From contig NZ_LXYR01000001.1 of NCBI RefSeq assembly GCF_001650195.1, positions 10,358 to 74,357 on the forward strand: a stretch of 64,000 bases of DNA, in the 5' to 3' direction. Numbering within the stretch: position 1 is the stretch's first letter; every line of letters starts with the position of its first letter. Both the position numbers and the translations under genes were made by a program. The DNA comes from Phormidesmis priestleyi BC1401 (GTDB lineage Bacteria > Cyanobacteriota > Cyanobacteriia > Leptolyngbyales > Leptolyngbyaceae). Of this stretch, positions 16,551 through 25,793 are shown piece by piece. Under the pieces are notes generated by a model. That model searched no databases. It was not told the DNA's origin and was given only the letters and a program-made list of their open reading frames with translations.

Positions 16551-17996
16551 CTACTGTTGGGCTTCTACAGGACGCTCATCGGGCACAAATTCGCCGGGAG
16601 TGGTGTCGATCGCGGGTTGGTTCACATTGACTCCTGGAATGGGCAAGTCAAAATTGGGACCTTTGCGAACAATGCGACTGCCAAAGTAAAGATAAGACAC
16701 AAACAGCAGCGCATACACGGCAGCAAAACAGATCAGCGATGTTAAAACATTACTGGCTGGCACCAGCGAAGCAGAGTCTACAGTGCGAATTTTGTTATAG
16801 AGTGTCCACGGCTGACGACCTGTGCAGCGCACAATCCAGCCTGTCTCGACCGCAATATAGCCAAGCGGAGCCGAAAACATCCAGGCGCGCATCAGCCAGC
16901 GCTGTTTGGCAATGTTTTCATCTGATAGTTTGCCGCGCAGCCACTGAACGGCGGTGAGCAGCGTCATAGCTGCCAAGAAAAAGCCAATCCCGATCATGAT
17001 GCGAAACGAGTAGTAGATCAGTCCTAACGCTTGAGGACGGTTTTCTGGCTTCCACTCCTTTAAGCCGAGAACGGGTTCAGACAGATTTTTCTTGAATTCC
17101 AAAATGTAGCCCAACGCTCCAGGAACACGGATTTCCCAGTCATTTTTCTCGGTTTTTTTGTTGGGAAGGGCAAGAAGCGTCCAGTCAGCAGGTCTTCCAG
17201 CGGGTGAGGTTTCCCACTGTGCCTCCATTGCGGCAAGTTTAGCGGGTTGATAGCGATAGACCAGTTCGGCGCTGACGTGACCCATGTAGATTTGCAGAGG
17301 AGCCACGATTAACGTGATTGCGAGGACGAGCTTGAGCGTTTTGGCAAAGAAGGCGGCGTGGAGATCGTTCAAAATATACCAGGCGCTTATGCCGCCGATC
17401 ACAAACAGCGAAGTCTCGAACGTGGCGAAAAACATATGGGTGATGCTCGTCGCTGCCGATGGATTAAAGAGTGCCTGAAAGTAGTCGGTCACCATAAATT
17501 TGCCGTCTACCAAGTCGCCTCCGGCTGGAGTCACCATCCAAGAGTTTGCCGTCAAAATAAAGACGACGGACAGATTTGCACCGACAGCGACCAAAATCGT
17601 AGACAAATAGTGAATGGCGGGGTTGACGCGCTCCCAGCCAAACAGCATGATGCCTAAAAAAGCGGCTTCGAGCATGAATGCCCAAGATGCCTCAAACCCC
17701 AAGACGCTGCCAAAAAAGTTGCCGACCGCATCTGAGAAGGGTGCCCAATTCGTCCCAAACTGAAATTCTAAGGGAATTCCAGTCGCGACTCCGACCCCAA
17801 AATTGAGGACATAAAACTTTGCCCAAAATCGAGCATGGAGATAGTAGTCAGGATTACGAGTTTTGAGCCACAGTCCTTCAATAACGACGAGATAAATTCC
17901 CATCCCGGTGGTGAGAATGGGAAAAATAACGTGAAAGATGGCGGTCAGCGCAAACTGTATCCGAGACAGCGTAACGGTATCAGACAAAAAATCCAT
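16551..17996 (-). CDS. cydA: Cytochrome bd quinol oxidase subunit I
   Basis: 481 aa. Heme ligands can be placed: H22 in AIFHVIFPILT, H187 in TSITHMFF and M334 in FRIMIG. GFEASWAFMLEAAFLG carries the conserved glutamates E102 and E110. The quinol loop has K253 and E258, and GRQPW follows near the C-terminal helices. The stretch corresponding to the long Q-loop insertion is short, as in non-enterobacterial enzymes. It is the first gene of the cydAB operon, ATG at 17996. Confidence 0.95.
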   Translation of the reverse strand: MDFLSDTVTLSRIQFALTAIFHVIFPILTTGMGIYLVVIEGLWLKTRNPDYYLHARFWAKFYVLNFGVGVATGIPLEFQFGTNWAPFSDAVGNFFGSVLGFEASWAFMLEAAFLGIMLFGWERVNPAIHYLSTILVAVGANLSVVFILTANSWMVTPAGGDLVDGKFMVTDYFQALFNPSAATSITHMFFATFETSLFVIGGISAWYILNDLHAAFFAKTLKLVLAITLIVAPLQIYMGHVSAELVYRYQPAKLAAMEAQWETSPAGRPADWTLLALPNKKTEKNDWEIRVPGALGYILEFKKNLSEPVLGLKEWKPENRPQALGLIYYSFRIMIGIGFFLAAMTLLTAVQWLRGKLSDENIAKQRWLMRAWMFSAPLGYIAVETGWIVRCTGRQPWTLYNKIRTVDSASLVPASNVLTSLICFAAVYALLFVSYLYFGSRIVRKGPNFDLPIPGVNVNQPAIDTTPGEFVPDERPVEAQQ

Positions 17997-18000
17997 TCGT

Positions 18001-18358
18001 GTATCTCCAATCCATCAAAGATCGTGTGGAATTGCGTTACCCAAGTCGTAGCAGAGATACTCGGATTGGTTGAGTTTTCTAATGATGTTTTAACGTGTTG
18101 ATGTCGTTTGAAATACAAAAAGAATGATGCGTGAAAAATTGAAGATGAGTTTTACAACGCGTCTTTTGACACAGCGATCGGGATCACTACGCATCTCAAC
18201 TGATTCACCAAATCCAATCGCAAATTTACACGGTATTTCTGACTACCAAAGTTTTTCAACGAACACTTCATATAGATCTGTCTTAAAATTCAGGGATTAT
18301 TTCTAGTATGAATTCAAAGTTTAATAGAAATTTTATTGATAGTTTGGTAGCCCGAAAT
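18001..18358. other. Intergenic region upstream of cydA
   Basis: This should contain the cydA promoter (minus strand). I see no strong hairpin or repeat. A 60-codon plus-strand frame (18124-18306, MSFTTRLLTQRSGSLRI inside) is open, but it lacks a good RBS and any recognised motif, so I do not call it a gene. Confidence 0.4.
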
Positions 18359-19048
18359 TTAGTAATAAATATTCATCGTTTTGATCAAAGCGGCTGAATC
18401 AGAAACCGCCCCAAATACGCCACCCTGCATTGTGACCATCTTTAAAGCAGCAAGATGGTTGCCGTAGTCGGTTGCGCCTGTGCAGTCAGAAAGTAAGAGG
18501 CATTCATAGCCTCGATCGTTGGCATCTCGCATGGTCGTATGCACACAAACATCGGTTGTAATGCCCGCCAGCACAATGTTTTGAATGCCTTGACGCTTCA
18601 GCAGCAAATCCAGATCGGTAGCATAAAAAGAACCTTTGCCCGGTTTGTCGATCACGGCTTCTCCGGGCAGCGGTGCCAAATCAGGGATGATCTCCCAGCC
18701 TGGTTCACCTCTCACTAAAATCTTGCCGCATGGACCGGAATCGCCAATGCCTGCGCCGATTTGCCGACTGCGCCACTGTTTGTTTTCGGGCAGATCTGCT
18801 AAGTCGGGTCGATGCCCCTCGCGAGTATGCATAATGTGAAAACCCTTTGCACGAGCCACCGAGAGCAACGTTTTGATTGGCTCGATCGGTGCCCGTGTCA
18901 GCGACAAGTCATACCCCATGCGATCGACATAGCCCCCGATTCCACAAAAATCGGTTTGCATATCGATCACCAAAATCACCGTATTCTGTGGGCGCAAATC
19001 CCCGTTAAACGGATAGGGATACGGATCTGCCTCTACATAACATCCCAC
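18359..19048 (-). CDS. biuH: Biuret/triuret-type isochorismatase-like amidohydrolase (BiuH family)
   Basis: 229 aa. It closely follows the BiuH/TrtA pattern as I remember it: [10 protein letters not shown] and [20 protein letters not shown], then [13 protein letters not shown] and [13 protein letters not shown]. The cysteine-hydrolase triad is D29, K135 (IDKPGKGSF) and C168 ([12 protein letters not shown]). BiuH cuts biuret to allophanate and ammonia; TrtA cuts triuret. Which substrate is used here is not decided. It starts 12 bp after the formamidase gene on the same strand, so the two form an operon for releasing nitrogen from amides. Confidence 0.82.
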   Translation of the reverse strand: MGCYVEADPYPYPFNGDLRPQNTVILVIDMQTDFCGIGGYVDRMGYDLSLTRAPIEPIKTLLSVARAKGFHIMHTREGHRPDLADLPENKQWRSRQIGAGIGDSGPCGKILVRGEPGWEIIPDLAPLPGEAVIDKPGKGSFYATDLDLLLKRQGIQNIVLAGITTDVCVHTTMRDANDRGYECLLLSDCTGATDYGNHLAALKMVTMQGGVFGAVSDSAALIKTMNIYY

Positions 19049-19060
19049 AAGCCACCTCCA

Positions 19061-20086
19061 TCACGACTGAACTCCGCTCGCCAAGGGAGTGCCTTCATAG
19101 GAACGAGTCGGTTCAGAAAATCCACACGCGGTTCCGTCTGTGTGAACCACTTCATCTTCCCAAGGCAAGCGATAACCGCCTTCTACCATATCTTGCATGT
19201 AGGTGTAGGGGCAATCCTGAGCGCCGCCCTTAACCGCAACATAACCACGATGCCCAAACTGGTAGATATTATTCTCAACTGCCCAAACGCGACGGGCTTC
19301 TTGCACCAGCTTGGGGCGCACCTCTCCAGTAATGATTTCGTCGGGGCGACCGTTGCCCGTCACGAGAGGAGTGCCATCAAAATTGACGATCGTCCCTTCG
19401 CCCATTGAGTCAAAGGTGCCGTCGCTGCCACACATGCAGACCGACGCGGTGTAAATCAGATTACAGAATGCGTTTGCCTGATTTGTGATGTTCCAGGCGT
19501 GACGAATCGGGGCGGTGTAGCCTGCCGTGCGAATCATGATATCGGCTCCCTTATAAGCGCATTCTCTCGCCACTTCAGGAAACATCCCATCGTGACAGAT
19601 AATCAGCGCCAGCGTGCTGCCGTTGGGACCTTCACAAACTGGAATGCCCAGATTTCCTGGCTCCCACGGCTCGACAGGCACCCAGGGATGGAGCTTGCGA
19701 TAGTAGAGTTTGAGGTCTCCTCGATCGTCAATAATAATCCCACTGTTGTAGGGGTTGCCGTGGGGGTTGTGTTCCATGATCGAGAAACAACCCCAAATTC
19801 GGTTTTGTTGACAGGCGGCTTTAAATGCTGCAACTTCGGCACCGTCAAGCCGACACATAATCTCTGGGTTGGTATCCATCGATAACCCATGCAGAGAATA
19901 TTCTGGAAACACGACCAAATCCATTGAGGGCGAGTTGCGTCGAGCTTTAGCAACCATGCCGCAAATGCGCTGTGTCTGCATTGCCAGATCATTCGCAGTC
20001 GCCACAGTCGGCAACTGAAGCTGCACAAGCCCTAAAACGACTCCATCTGGCGATTTGTTGAGTCCACCCAATCCACTCATATTCAA
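19061..20086 (-). CDS. amiF: Formamidase (AmiF-type nitrilase-superfamily hydrolase)
   Basis: 341 aa. Catalytic residues align with AmiF: E62 (VVFPEYSLHG), K131 (YYRKLHPW), E139 (VPVEPWEPG) and C164 (IICHDGMFP). The long C-terminal arm with VENNIYQFGHRGYVAVKGG is typical of AmiF/AmiE. AmiF hydrolyses formamide to formate and ammonia. A propionamide-type (AmiE) substrate is less likely, but the pocket cannot be judged. It is the first gene of a two-gene operon with the BiuH-like gene. Confidence 0.88.
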   Translation of the reverse strand: MNMSGLGGLNKSPDGVVLGLVQLQLPTVATANDLAMQTQRICGMVAKARRNSPSMDLVVFPEYSLHGLSMDTNPEIMCRLDGAEVAAFKAACQQNRIWGCFSIMEHNPHGNPYNSGIIIDDRGDLKLYYRKLHPWVPVEPWEPGNLGIPVCEGPNGSTLALIICHDGMFPEVARECAYKGADIMIRTAGYTAPIRHAWNITNQANAFCNLIYTASVCMCGSDGTFDSMGEGTIVNFDGTPLVTGNGRPDEIITGEVRPKLVQEARRVWAVENNIYQFGHRGYVAVKGGAQDCPYTYMQDMVEGGYRLPWEDEVVHTDGTACGFSEPTRSYEGTPLASGVQS

Positions 20087-20189
20087 TCTCCCAAAGCTTG
20101 TAGTGTAATGTGCCTACCTTAAGGATTTACAGAATTGGGAGAACTAATTGAGTATTGATAAGCACTTTTTGGTGTGAGGAATCGATCGC

Positions 20190-20642
20190 TTATTTAATCA
20201 AAGCTAGGCGCTTTAGCTCTGCGTTGACCTTGGCTTCCATCTCAGACCGAGTGGAGGGGTCGATCATCTGGCGCTGAAAGCCGTTAAACTCGTCTTGGCT
20301 GAGCTTATATTTGTCATACACGATCGCTTTTCTCTGGGTAGCAAACCCGGCACAGATGCCTCTGACTTGATCGCGCACATTGGCTTGAACTTGGTCAACA
20401 TTGCTGCAAACATTGCTAGGTGCATTGCCGCCCGTCAGTCTCTTAACCTCTTCATCAAGGGGTCTGCGGGTGATTTCAAGCTCATAGGCGGCTCTGACAT
20501 AGCGGGTAAAGACAGATTCTTGAGACTGAGCGTAAGCAGCCGAATCAAACAGATGAGAGGTTTGTCTGGATAGGTTTGGCGTGAAGCCAGAGAGAAGACC
20601 TAACGTAGAGAGCGTTCCTAATACTAGCGATCGAGCCAGCAT
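20190..20642 (-). CDS. DUF4168 family protein
   Basis: About 150 aa if translated from the ATG at 20642 (MLARSLVLGTLSTLGLLSGF), which provides a signal peptide; the frame stays open to 20735, and no RBS decides. After the signal comes QESVFTRYVRAAYELEITRRPLDEEV and a C-terminal KLSQDEFNGFQRQMIDPSTRSEM segment, as in DUF4168. The domain is common in cyanobacteria and Alphaproteobacteria and of unknown function. The product is likely periplasmic. Confidence 0.7.
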   Translation of the reverse strand: MLARSLVLGTLSTLGLLSGFTPNLSRQTSHLFDSAAYAQSQESVFTRYVRAAYELEITRRPLDEEVKRLTGGNAPSNVCSNVDQVQANVRDQVRGICAGFATQRKAIVYDKYKLSQDEFNGFQRQMIDPSTRSEMEAKVNAELKRLALIK

Positions 20643-20815
20643 TTTGTTCAAACGAGCAGGTAAATGAAAAACGCAGTTTATCATAGGTAGTGTGACATTC
20701 CGAAAACTAGCACACGGGTAAGTGTTAATGATCATGAATTATTTTATGGGCAAGAAGTTCCACAAAACTGCAAGGTTTTAAATTCGATCGTCAAGTGACT
20801 TTTGTCATAAATCTT

Positions 20816-21799
20816 TTATGGTTTGAAGAGTTGACACAGCTCGATCGCTTTCGTCTGCAAGGTCGAAGTTTCTTCTGCTCCACGTTTGAGGCTAAATTCT
20901 AGCTCAAGGAGGAGCGGTAAGGTCTGCTGCAACTGGTTTACAGAGATTTTAGCGAGTTCTTTTTGCAGAAAATAAAGCTTTTTAGGATTGTTGAGCTCGG
21001 CGGCTTGAGCGATCGTGCGATCGTCTCGTTCTCCCGACTCCAGCATGACTTTGATCCACAATCGTTGACGAAACTGTCCGATTAGAGTCGCCAGAATTTT
21101 GAGGGCAGGTTCGTTTTGACGCAGCAACTCTGTCACCAGTTCCAGCGCTCGATCGGTCTTGCCTTCGAGAATTGCCGCAACCAACTGCAAGCTGTTTTGA
21201 GTGCTAGCGGTGATCAGAGGGGCGATCGCGTCTACGCTCAGCGGCTGGCTTGACTCACTGCCCAACAGCCGAATCTTTTCTAAATCGCTATAGAGTTGCC
21301 GCGTGTTATTGCCAACTGCCTCCGCCAAAAATTCGGCACTGTCTGAGGTCAGCTTGACTCCCAGTTCTTGAGCAATTTTTCGCACTTGCCCAATCAACAA
21401 GTCGGTCTTCCAGGGCGGAATCGGTGAAAATTCCTGAATAGAGGCGTATTTCTGAAGCAGCTTCGTCGATTTGAGCCGTCCATCTGGCTTGCTAGGGCTA
21501 GTGAATAGTAACGTCGTTGTTTTCAGGATTGAGGGAAGCGTCCGTTCTAGCTCTACCAGCAGACTTTCTGAGCAGCGCTGAGCCAGCGTTGTATCGATGA
21601 GCCACACAAAGCGATCGCCCGCTCCAAACGGCGGAGTCATTGCCTGATTGAGTCCTTGGATCACTGAGTCAGGATGATCAGGCGCAATCTTATCCATGTT
21701 AAAACTCTCCCAAGCTGGATCAAGCACCTTTTTCTGAAGCGCTTTGACGGCTTGAGCGATCGCGAAGCTATCTTCTCCCCAATAGACGTAAATTGCCAT
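20816..21799 (-). CDS. holA: DNA polymerase III delta subunit
   Basis: 327 aa, standard length. IYVYWGEDSFAIAQAVKAL at the N-terminus and PPFGAGDRFVWL, with a central AAA+-like fold lacking a functional P-loop, are typical of HolA. TLIGQFRQRLWIK and ELEFSLKRG lie in the C-terminal helical collar. It opens the beta sliding clamp within the clamp loader during replication. It is a single gene on the minus strand, and the length and ending (LCQLFKP) look complete. Confidence 0.92.
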   Translation of the reverse strand: MAIYVYWGEDSFAIAQAVKALQKKVLDPAWESFNMDKIAPDHPDSVIQGLNQAMTPPFGAGDRFVWLIDTTLAQRCSESLLVELERTLPSILKTTTLLFTSPSKPDGRLKSTKLLQKYASIQEFSPIPPWKTDLLIGQVRKIAQELGVKLTSDSAEFLAEAVGNNTRQLYSDLEKIRLLGSESSQPLSVDAIAPLITASTQNSLQLVAAILEGKTDRALELVTELLRQNEPALKILATLIGQFRQRLWIKVMLESGERDDRTIAQAAELNNPKKLYFLQKELAKISVNQLQQTLPLLLELEFSLKRGAEETSTLQTKAIELCQLFKP

Positions 21800-22007
21800 A
21801 CACCCGCTTTAGACCTTGGACTTTAGACTGTAAACTGATCAGAGTCCAGCGTCTAGAGTTTTGATTCTTAAAGATTTTTTAAGATGATCCCCGCTCCACA
21901 AGGGTTGGGCAGAAATGCTGAGATGACCCTAAAGCAAAGCGGCACTTTGCCGTTAGATTAAGGGTGGACTTCTAAACACATCGATTTACAGCGCGAGGCG
22001 ATCGAGA

Positions 22008-22787
22008 TTGGACGAAAACTATCAGACCTACCTTAATCGGGTGATGCGGATGACGCTCCCAGAGACCTACAGGTCGCAGGTGCAGCACATTCAGGAGTCG
22101 CCCAAGTTTCAACAACATCCCGTCAAAGGGTGGCAACCTACCAATTTTCCGGGCTATACCGTCATCACCCCGTGCGGAGGAGCCGATTGCGAAAATGCCG
22201 CTCTTTACGATCGCTTGAAACCGCTACAAGCTCAGTTGATGCGGCAGTTAGGCGAACTTCTGCTTGCAGTGCCGTCCAAAAGCTTTCATATGACGCTGGC
22301 AGATTTGATCTGGGACAGTGCCTATCGCCATGCTAGCGAGAATCCTGACTTTGAGGGGCAGTTGCGCGATCGTATCGCCGACAGTTTTCAACAAAGCCAA
22401 GCGATTTCTCGAAATAAGCCGATTCGCTTTCAGGCGTTGGGGTTGATGGTGATGCCACGCGCGATCGGACTTTGTTTGGCTCCGACAGATGAAGAGTCTT
22501 ACGATCGAGCGCTTAAACTGCGACGAGCGATTTACCAAAACCCCGATGTGATCGCGATTGGAATCGAGCAGCAATACTACTTTACGCCGCACATCACGCT
22601 AGGCTATTTTGGCAATGTTGAAGCGGGGGTAGACTCCGATCGACTAAGCAAAGCCTTGAACGACTTTAATCAACAGTGGGTAGACGGTCAGCCTCAAGAA
22701 TTTTGGGTGCATCGCGCCGAGCTTCAAAAATTCGACGACATGACTCACTACTATCGAGAACCTGATTGGGCAGCGTTTGAGTTTTGA
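22008..22787 (+). CDS. DUF1868 2H phosphoesterase-like protein
   Basis: 259 aa with a TTG start (MDENYQTYLNRVMRMTLPE). Two H-x-T motifs, SFHMTLADL (about residue 95) and TPHITLGYF (about 195), define the 2H superfamily, whose members act on cyclic or 2',3'-phosphates of RNA or nucleotides. The substrate is unknown. It converges with the CPBP gene, with only 2 bp between the stop codons; its likely terminator lies inside that neighbour. Confidence 0.82.
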   Translation: MDENYQTYLNRVMRMTLPETYRSQVQHIQESPKFQQHPVKGWQPTNFPGYTVITPCGGADCENAALYDRLKPLQAQLMRQLGELLLAVPSKSFHMTLADLIWDSAYRHASENPDFEGQLRDRIADSFQQSQAISRNKPIRFQALGLMVMPRAIGLCLAPTDEESYDRALKLRRAIYQNPDVIAIGIEQQYYFTPHITLGYFGNVEAGVDSDRLSKALNDFNQQWVDGQPQEFWVHRAELQKFDDMTHYYREPDWAAFEF

Positions 22788-22789
22788 CG

Positions 22790-23623
22790 CTACAAATTGA
22801 CTGCCCACAACATGCCTGCTGTTGTCAGCAAAAAGAGTAAGCCCATTGCCCCTGCCAGGGGCTTTTTTTTAAGACCAGTCAGCCATTCAGACGTGCGCCC
22901 CGTATAGCGAATCAGGTCGGCTGAGTCTAGGCTTGCCATCCCAAAAACCCAGCCTGCGTGTAAGCCCCAAGCAAGCCCTAGCTGATTGCGATCGACGAGC
23001 CGCGCCAAACAGAGCACCATGCCCATCAGCCACAGCCCCGGCAGTTGAGGAATATTTTCTCGTCCTTCCCAAACTAGATGAAGCAGGGCGAAAATTAGAC
23101 TAGAGACGATCGCGCTGCTCCAAAGTCCATAGGCTTGCTCTAGTTGCCCTAGCAAAAATCCTCGAAAAATCAGTTCTTCGGTGACACCAATCCAAAGTCC
23201 TAACCCCAACGTGGGCAGAAGCACCGATCGCAACTGCTTCCAGTTCTCTGATTTCCACTCGATCCAGCCCAGTAGAGTTTGAACGCCAAACAGAATGGAT
23301 AACCCGATCGTTCCCAATGCCAAACCGCGACTGACTGAGATGAGAAGAGCGAGATTCCAAGACAGCCCATAGCGAGCGAAGGGAACGTTTTGAACCCAGG
23401 CGGCTGCCCAAAGCACGATCGGAGCCAGCAAATAAAGTGATGCAACGAGCGGCAGCTTTTGACGAATTTCTAAAGGCTTAAACGGGTGCCACTTGAGCGC
23501 GATCGCTAAAGGCACCGCGATTGGGAGCCAAATCGCTATCCAAACTGCAAAAAAAACACCTACCTTTAAGAACATCGGCGCTTCCGCAAAAAATGGATGA
23601 GCACGATCGAAGAAGGTAGGCAT
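22790..23623 (-). CDS. CPBP-family intramembrane glutamic endopeptidase
   Basis: 277 aa, about eight membrane segments. The protease motifs are GVTEELIFRGFLLG (EExxxR, about residues 155-168) and ALLHLVW (conserved histidine), with a further segment GLHAGWVFG. CPBP/ABI proteins are relatives of CaaX protease Rce1 and bacteriocin self-immunity proteins. The substrate is unknown. The 3' end encodes LKKKPLAGAMG, which on the opposite strand spells a rho-independent terminator. Confidence 0.85.
   Translation of the reverse strand: MPTFFDRAHPFFAEAPMFLKVGVFFAVWIAIWLPIAVPLAIALKWHPFKPLEIRQKLPLVASLYLLAPIVLWAAAWVQNVPFARYGLSWNLALLISVSRGLALGTIGLSILFGVQTLLGWIEWKSENWKQLRSVLLPTLGLGLWIGVTEELIFRGFLLGQLEQAYGLWSSAIVSSLIFALLHLVWEGRENIPQLPGLWLMGMVLCLARLVDRNQLGLAWGLHAGWVFGMASLDSADLIRYTGRTSEWLTGLKKKPLAGAMGLLFLLTTAGMLWAVNL
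22848..22870 (+). terminator. Intrinsic terminator for the DUF1868 gene, inside the CPBP gene
   Basis: GCCCCT (22848-22853), loop GCC, AGGGGC (22857-22862), then eight T residues (22863-22870). It has classic terminator form on the plus strand, 60 bp after the DUF1868 stop and wholly inside the coding region of the convergent gene. Confidence 0.8.
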
Positions 23624-23679
23624 AAAACAAGCTAAAAATGAAGAATGTTAGCGATCTCGCGATCGTCTTTTAGGCTAGT

Positions 23680-24090
23680 TTATTCTTCTTCATCCTCAAC
23701 AACACTGGTTTGCTCGGTCTTATCTGCGTCGATTTGAATGAGATGAATGTGCTTGTAGCCCAGCTTAATTTCAAACTCATCGCCCGGTTTTAAACCCATT
23801 GCTTTGGTGTAGGCTGCACCGATCACAATTTGCCCATTTTGATGCACACTCACGCGATAAGTCGGCTCTCGCCCTCGACCATCTTTTGACCCTTCTGGAC
23901 TGAGTGGAACCCCTCTTGCCTCCAACACAGCATGATAGAAGTCTGTTAGGTTGACGCGAGTTTGACTATCTTTAGTAACCGTGTAATAGCCACAACGCTT
24001 CGCCCTTTCTCGACGGGGCAATTGTGACAGTTCTTTTACTTTTTGAAGTAACGCTTTCCCTATTAAAGGGGCAGTTGCAGTTTCAGTCAT
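23680..24090 (-). CDS. Cyanobacterial AbrB-type transcriptional regulator (cyAbrB)
   Basis: 136 aa. GKALLQKVKELSQLPRRERAKRCGYYT at the N-terminus is followed by YRVSVHQNGQIVIGAAYTKAM, a swapped-hairpin AbrB-like DNA-binding domain at about 75-115. The C-terminus is acidic (TSVVEDEEE). cyAbrB proteins regulate nitrogen and carbon metabolism genes and other functions in cyanobacteria. It is monocistronic. Whether it is the cyAbrB1 or cyAbrB2 type is not settled here. Confidence 0.85.
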   Translation of the reverse strand: MTETATAPLIGKALLQKVKELSQLPRRERAKRCGYYTVTKDSQTRVNLTDFYHAVLEARGVPLSPEGSKDGRGREPTYRVSVHQNGQIVIGAAYTKAMGLKPGDEFEIKLGYKHIHLIQIDADKTEQTSVVEDEEE

Positions 24091-24582
24091 CTGCTACAGA
24101 ATATCCCTAGATTACTGAAATGGTAAATAGAGCCAATGGTCAATGTTTGACCTAATAAAATATATCCCTAATCTGCTCTATTTGCACAACATTTTTGTCT
24201 AAGTTGCCGAGTGTGTGTTAGATCAATAATTTTTTCTCGATCGTTGCTAGAAGCCGATAATTTTGACCTGCTGACTTTAACCTCGCCCTAACTTCATCAA
24301 AGATTGCATGAAACAACTGATCTAAATCTCTCGCAGTAAAGCTCATTTTTGGGTGTCAGGTGGCTCTATCAATTTAGCTGAGATGCTAGACTAAGACTTG
24401 TAAAAGTGCTGATTCTAGTAACTGTAAGCAGTTTTGTATTCACAAATCAAATGACGGTTTTTTCTGTAACAAGCTATTAACTTTAGCAGCCATTTATTTA
24501 GGAAATAGCACTCTCTTCTAGCTACGGTTTCTTTCATTTCGCATCCTTCAGACCCTCAAAGTTGCAGTTTTTGGTTTCTAGA
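24091..24582. other. Intergenic region between cyabrB and sdhB
   Basis: A divergent promoter region. The only small open frame of note is a 42-codon minus-strand frame at 24218-24346 (MSFTARDLDQLFHAIFDEV), with no clear RBS, so I do not annotate it as a gene. No strong inverted repeat was found. Confidence 0.4.
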
Positions 24583-25578
24583 ATGCAAGTTGTTTTCAAA
24601 ATTGTCCGCCAAAACCAAGATTCTTCACCCAGAGTTGAGTCCTACACACTTGACGTTGAATCGAGCAATACCATTCTCGACTGTCTCAATCAAATTAAGT
24701 GGGAGCAAGACGGCACCCTTGCCTTCCGAAAAAATTGTCGCAATACAATTTGTGGCAGTTGCTCAATGCGAATTAACGGTCGATCGACGCTGGCTTGCAA
24801 AGAAAATGTGGGCAGTGAAGTGGCTCGGTTTTCAACCACTGAAATTCCAGAAATCACGATCGCTCCAATGGGGAATATGCCCGTGATTAAAGACCTCGTA
24901 GTAGATATGCAGAGCTTTTGGGCAAATCTCAAAGCCGTTGATCCCTACGTCAGCACGGCAGCACGGCAAATACCAGAGCGAGAATTTCTGCAAACTCCAG
25001 AAGAGCGATCGAAGCTCGACCAGACTGGAAACTGCATCATGTGTGGGGCTTGCTATTCTGAGTGCAACGCCCGTGAAGTCAATCCTGGGTTTGTCGGTCC
25101 TCACGCCTTAGCCAAGGCTTATCGCATGGTGGCAGACTCTCGCGATGACCAGACCGAAGCCCGACTAGACCACTATAACCAAGGCACCGATGGGGTTTGG
25201 GGCTGCACTCGCTGCTATCTTTGCAATAGCGTCTGCCCGATGGAAGTCGCGCCGATGGATCAGATTGGCAAAATTAAGAGCGAGATTTTGGCGCGGACTG
25301 ATGGGCAGACGAGCCGATCGATTCGTCACCGTAAAGTCCTCATTGATCTGGTTAAGCAAGGCGGCTGGATTGATGAACGGCAGTTTGGCTTGCAGGTCGT
25401 GGGCAATAGCCTTAAAGATCTTAAAGGACTGATGAGTCTTGTCCCGTTAGGGCTGCGAATGTTGGGTCACGGTAAGCTTCCGGCAAAGTTTGAGCCGTCT
25501 GAAGGGGCAAAACAGGTACGATCGCTGATCGAATCCGTCCAGAAATTCAAAGCAGAATCAAACCATTCTCAATCTTAA
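24583..25578 (+). CDS. sdhB: Succinate dehydrogenase/fumarate reductase iron-sulfur subunit
   Basis: 331 aa from the ATG at 24583 ([13 protein letters not shown]); a TTG at 24562 would add seven residues. The [2Fe-2S] cluster uses C52, C57, C60 and C72 ([15 protein letters not shown]). The C-terminal ferredoxin region uses [11 protein letters not shown] (151-161) and [13 protein letters not shown] (208-219). The protein is longer than the usual 240-260 aa SdhB, with about 90 extra C-terminal residues, as in several cyanobacterial SdhB. It passes electrons from SdhA to plastoquinone. No sdhA is adjacent, which is normal in cyanobacteria. Confidence 0.92.
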   Translation: MQVVFKIVRQNQDSSPRVESYTLDVESSNTILDCLNQIKWEQDGTLAFRKNCRNTICGSCSMRINGRSTLACKENVGSEVARFSTTEIPEITIAPMGNMPVIKDLVVDMQSFWANLKAVDPYVSTAARQIPEREFLQTPEERSKLDQTGNCIMCGACYSECNAREVNPGFVGPHALAKAYRMVADSRDDQTEARLDHYNQGTDGVWGCTRCYLCNSVCPMEVAPMDQIGKIKSEILARTDGQTSRSIRHRKVLIDLVKQGGWIDERQFGLQVVGNSLKDLKGLMSLVPLGLRMLGHGKLPAKFEPSEGAKQVRSLIESVQKFKAESNHSQS

Positions 25579-25601
25579 AATCACTCTCATCTGAATTAAT
25601 T

Positions 25602-25784
25602 ATGACTTCCCCATCCACTTCAGAAACGCCGACAGAAGACCAAAATAGACCCGAACCCGCTTTTGGTTGGACAGCTTACGCAGAGCAGATTAATGGACGC
25701 TTTGCCATGATTGGCTTTGTGAGTCTGTTAATTCTAGAATTCTTTACCCGTCAAGATTTCTTTACCTGGTTGGGCTTGAGATGA
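25602..25784 (+). CDS. hli: High-light-inducible protein (Hlip/SCP)
   Basis: 60 aa. Residues 20-45 carry the chlorophyll-binding motif in [14 protein letters not shown] (ExxNGRxAMxGF), a single transmembrane helix. Hlips bind chlorophyll and carotenoid and protect photosystem II assembly under stress. It follows sdhB by 23 bp. The N-terminus is polar and proline-rich ([18 protein letters not shown]). Confidence 0.92.
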   Translation: MTSPSTSETPTEDQNRPEPAFGWTAYAEQINGRFAMIGFVSLLILEFFTRQDFFTWLGLR

Positions 25785-25793
25785 AATCCTCTA

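Noticed and set aside
18124-18306. 60-codon plus-strand frame upstream of cydA
   Set aside because: No Shine-Dalgarno and no recognised sequence; left as a possibility only.
24218-24346. 42-codon minus-strand frame
   Set aside because: Lacks an RBS and a known family; could be chance.
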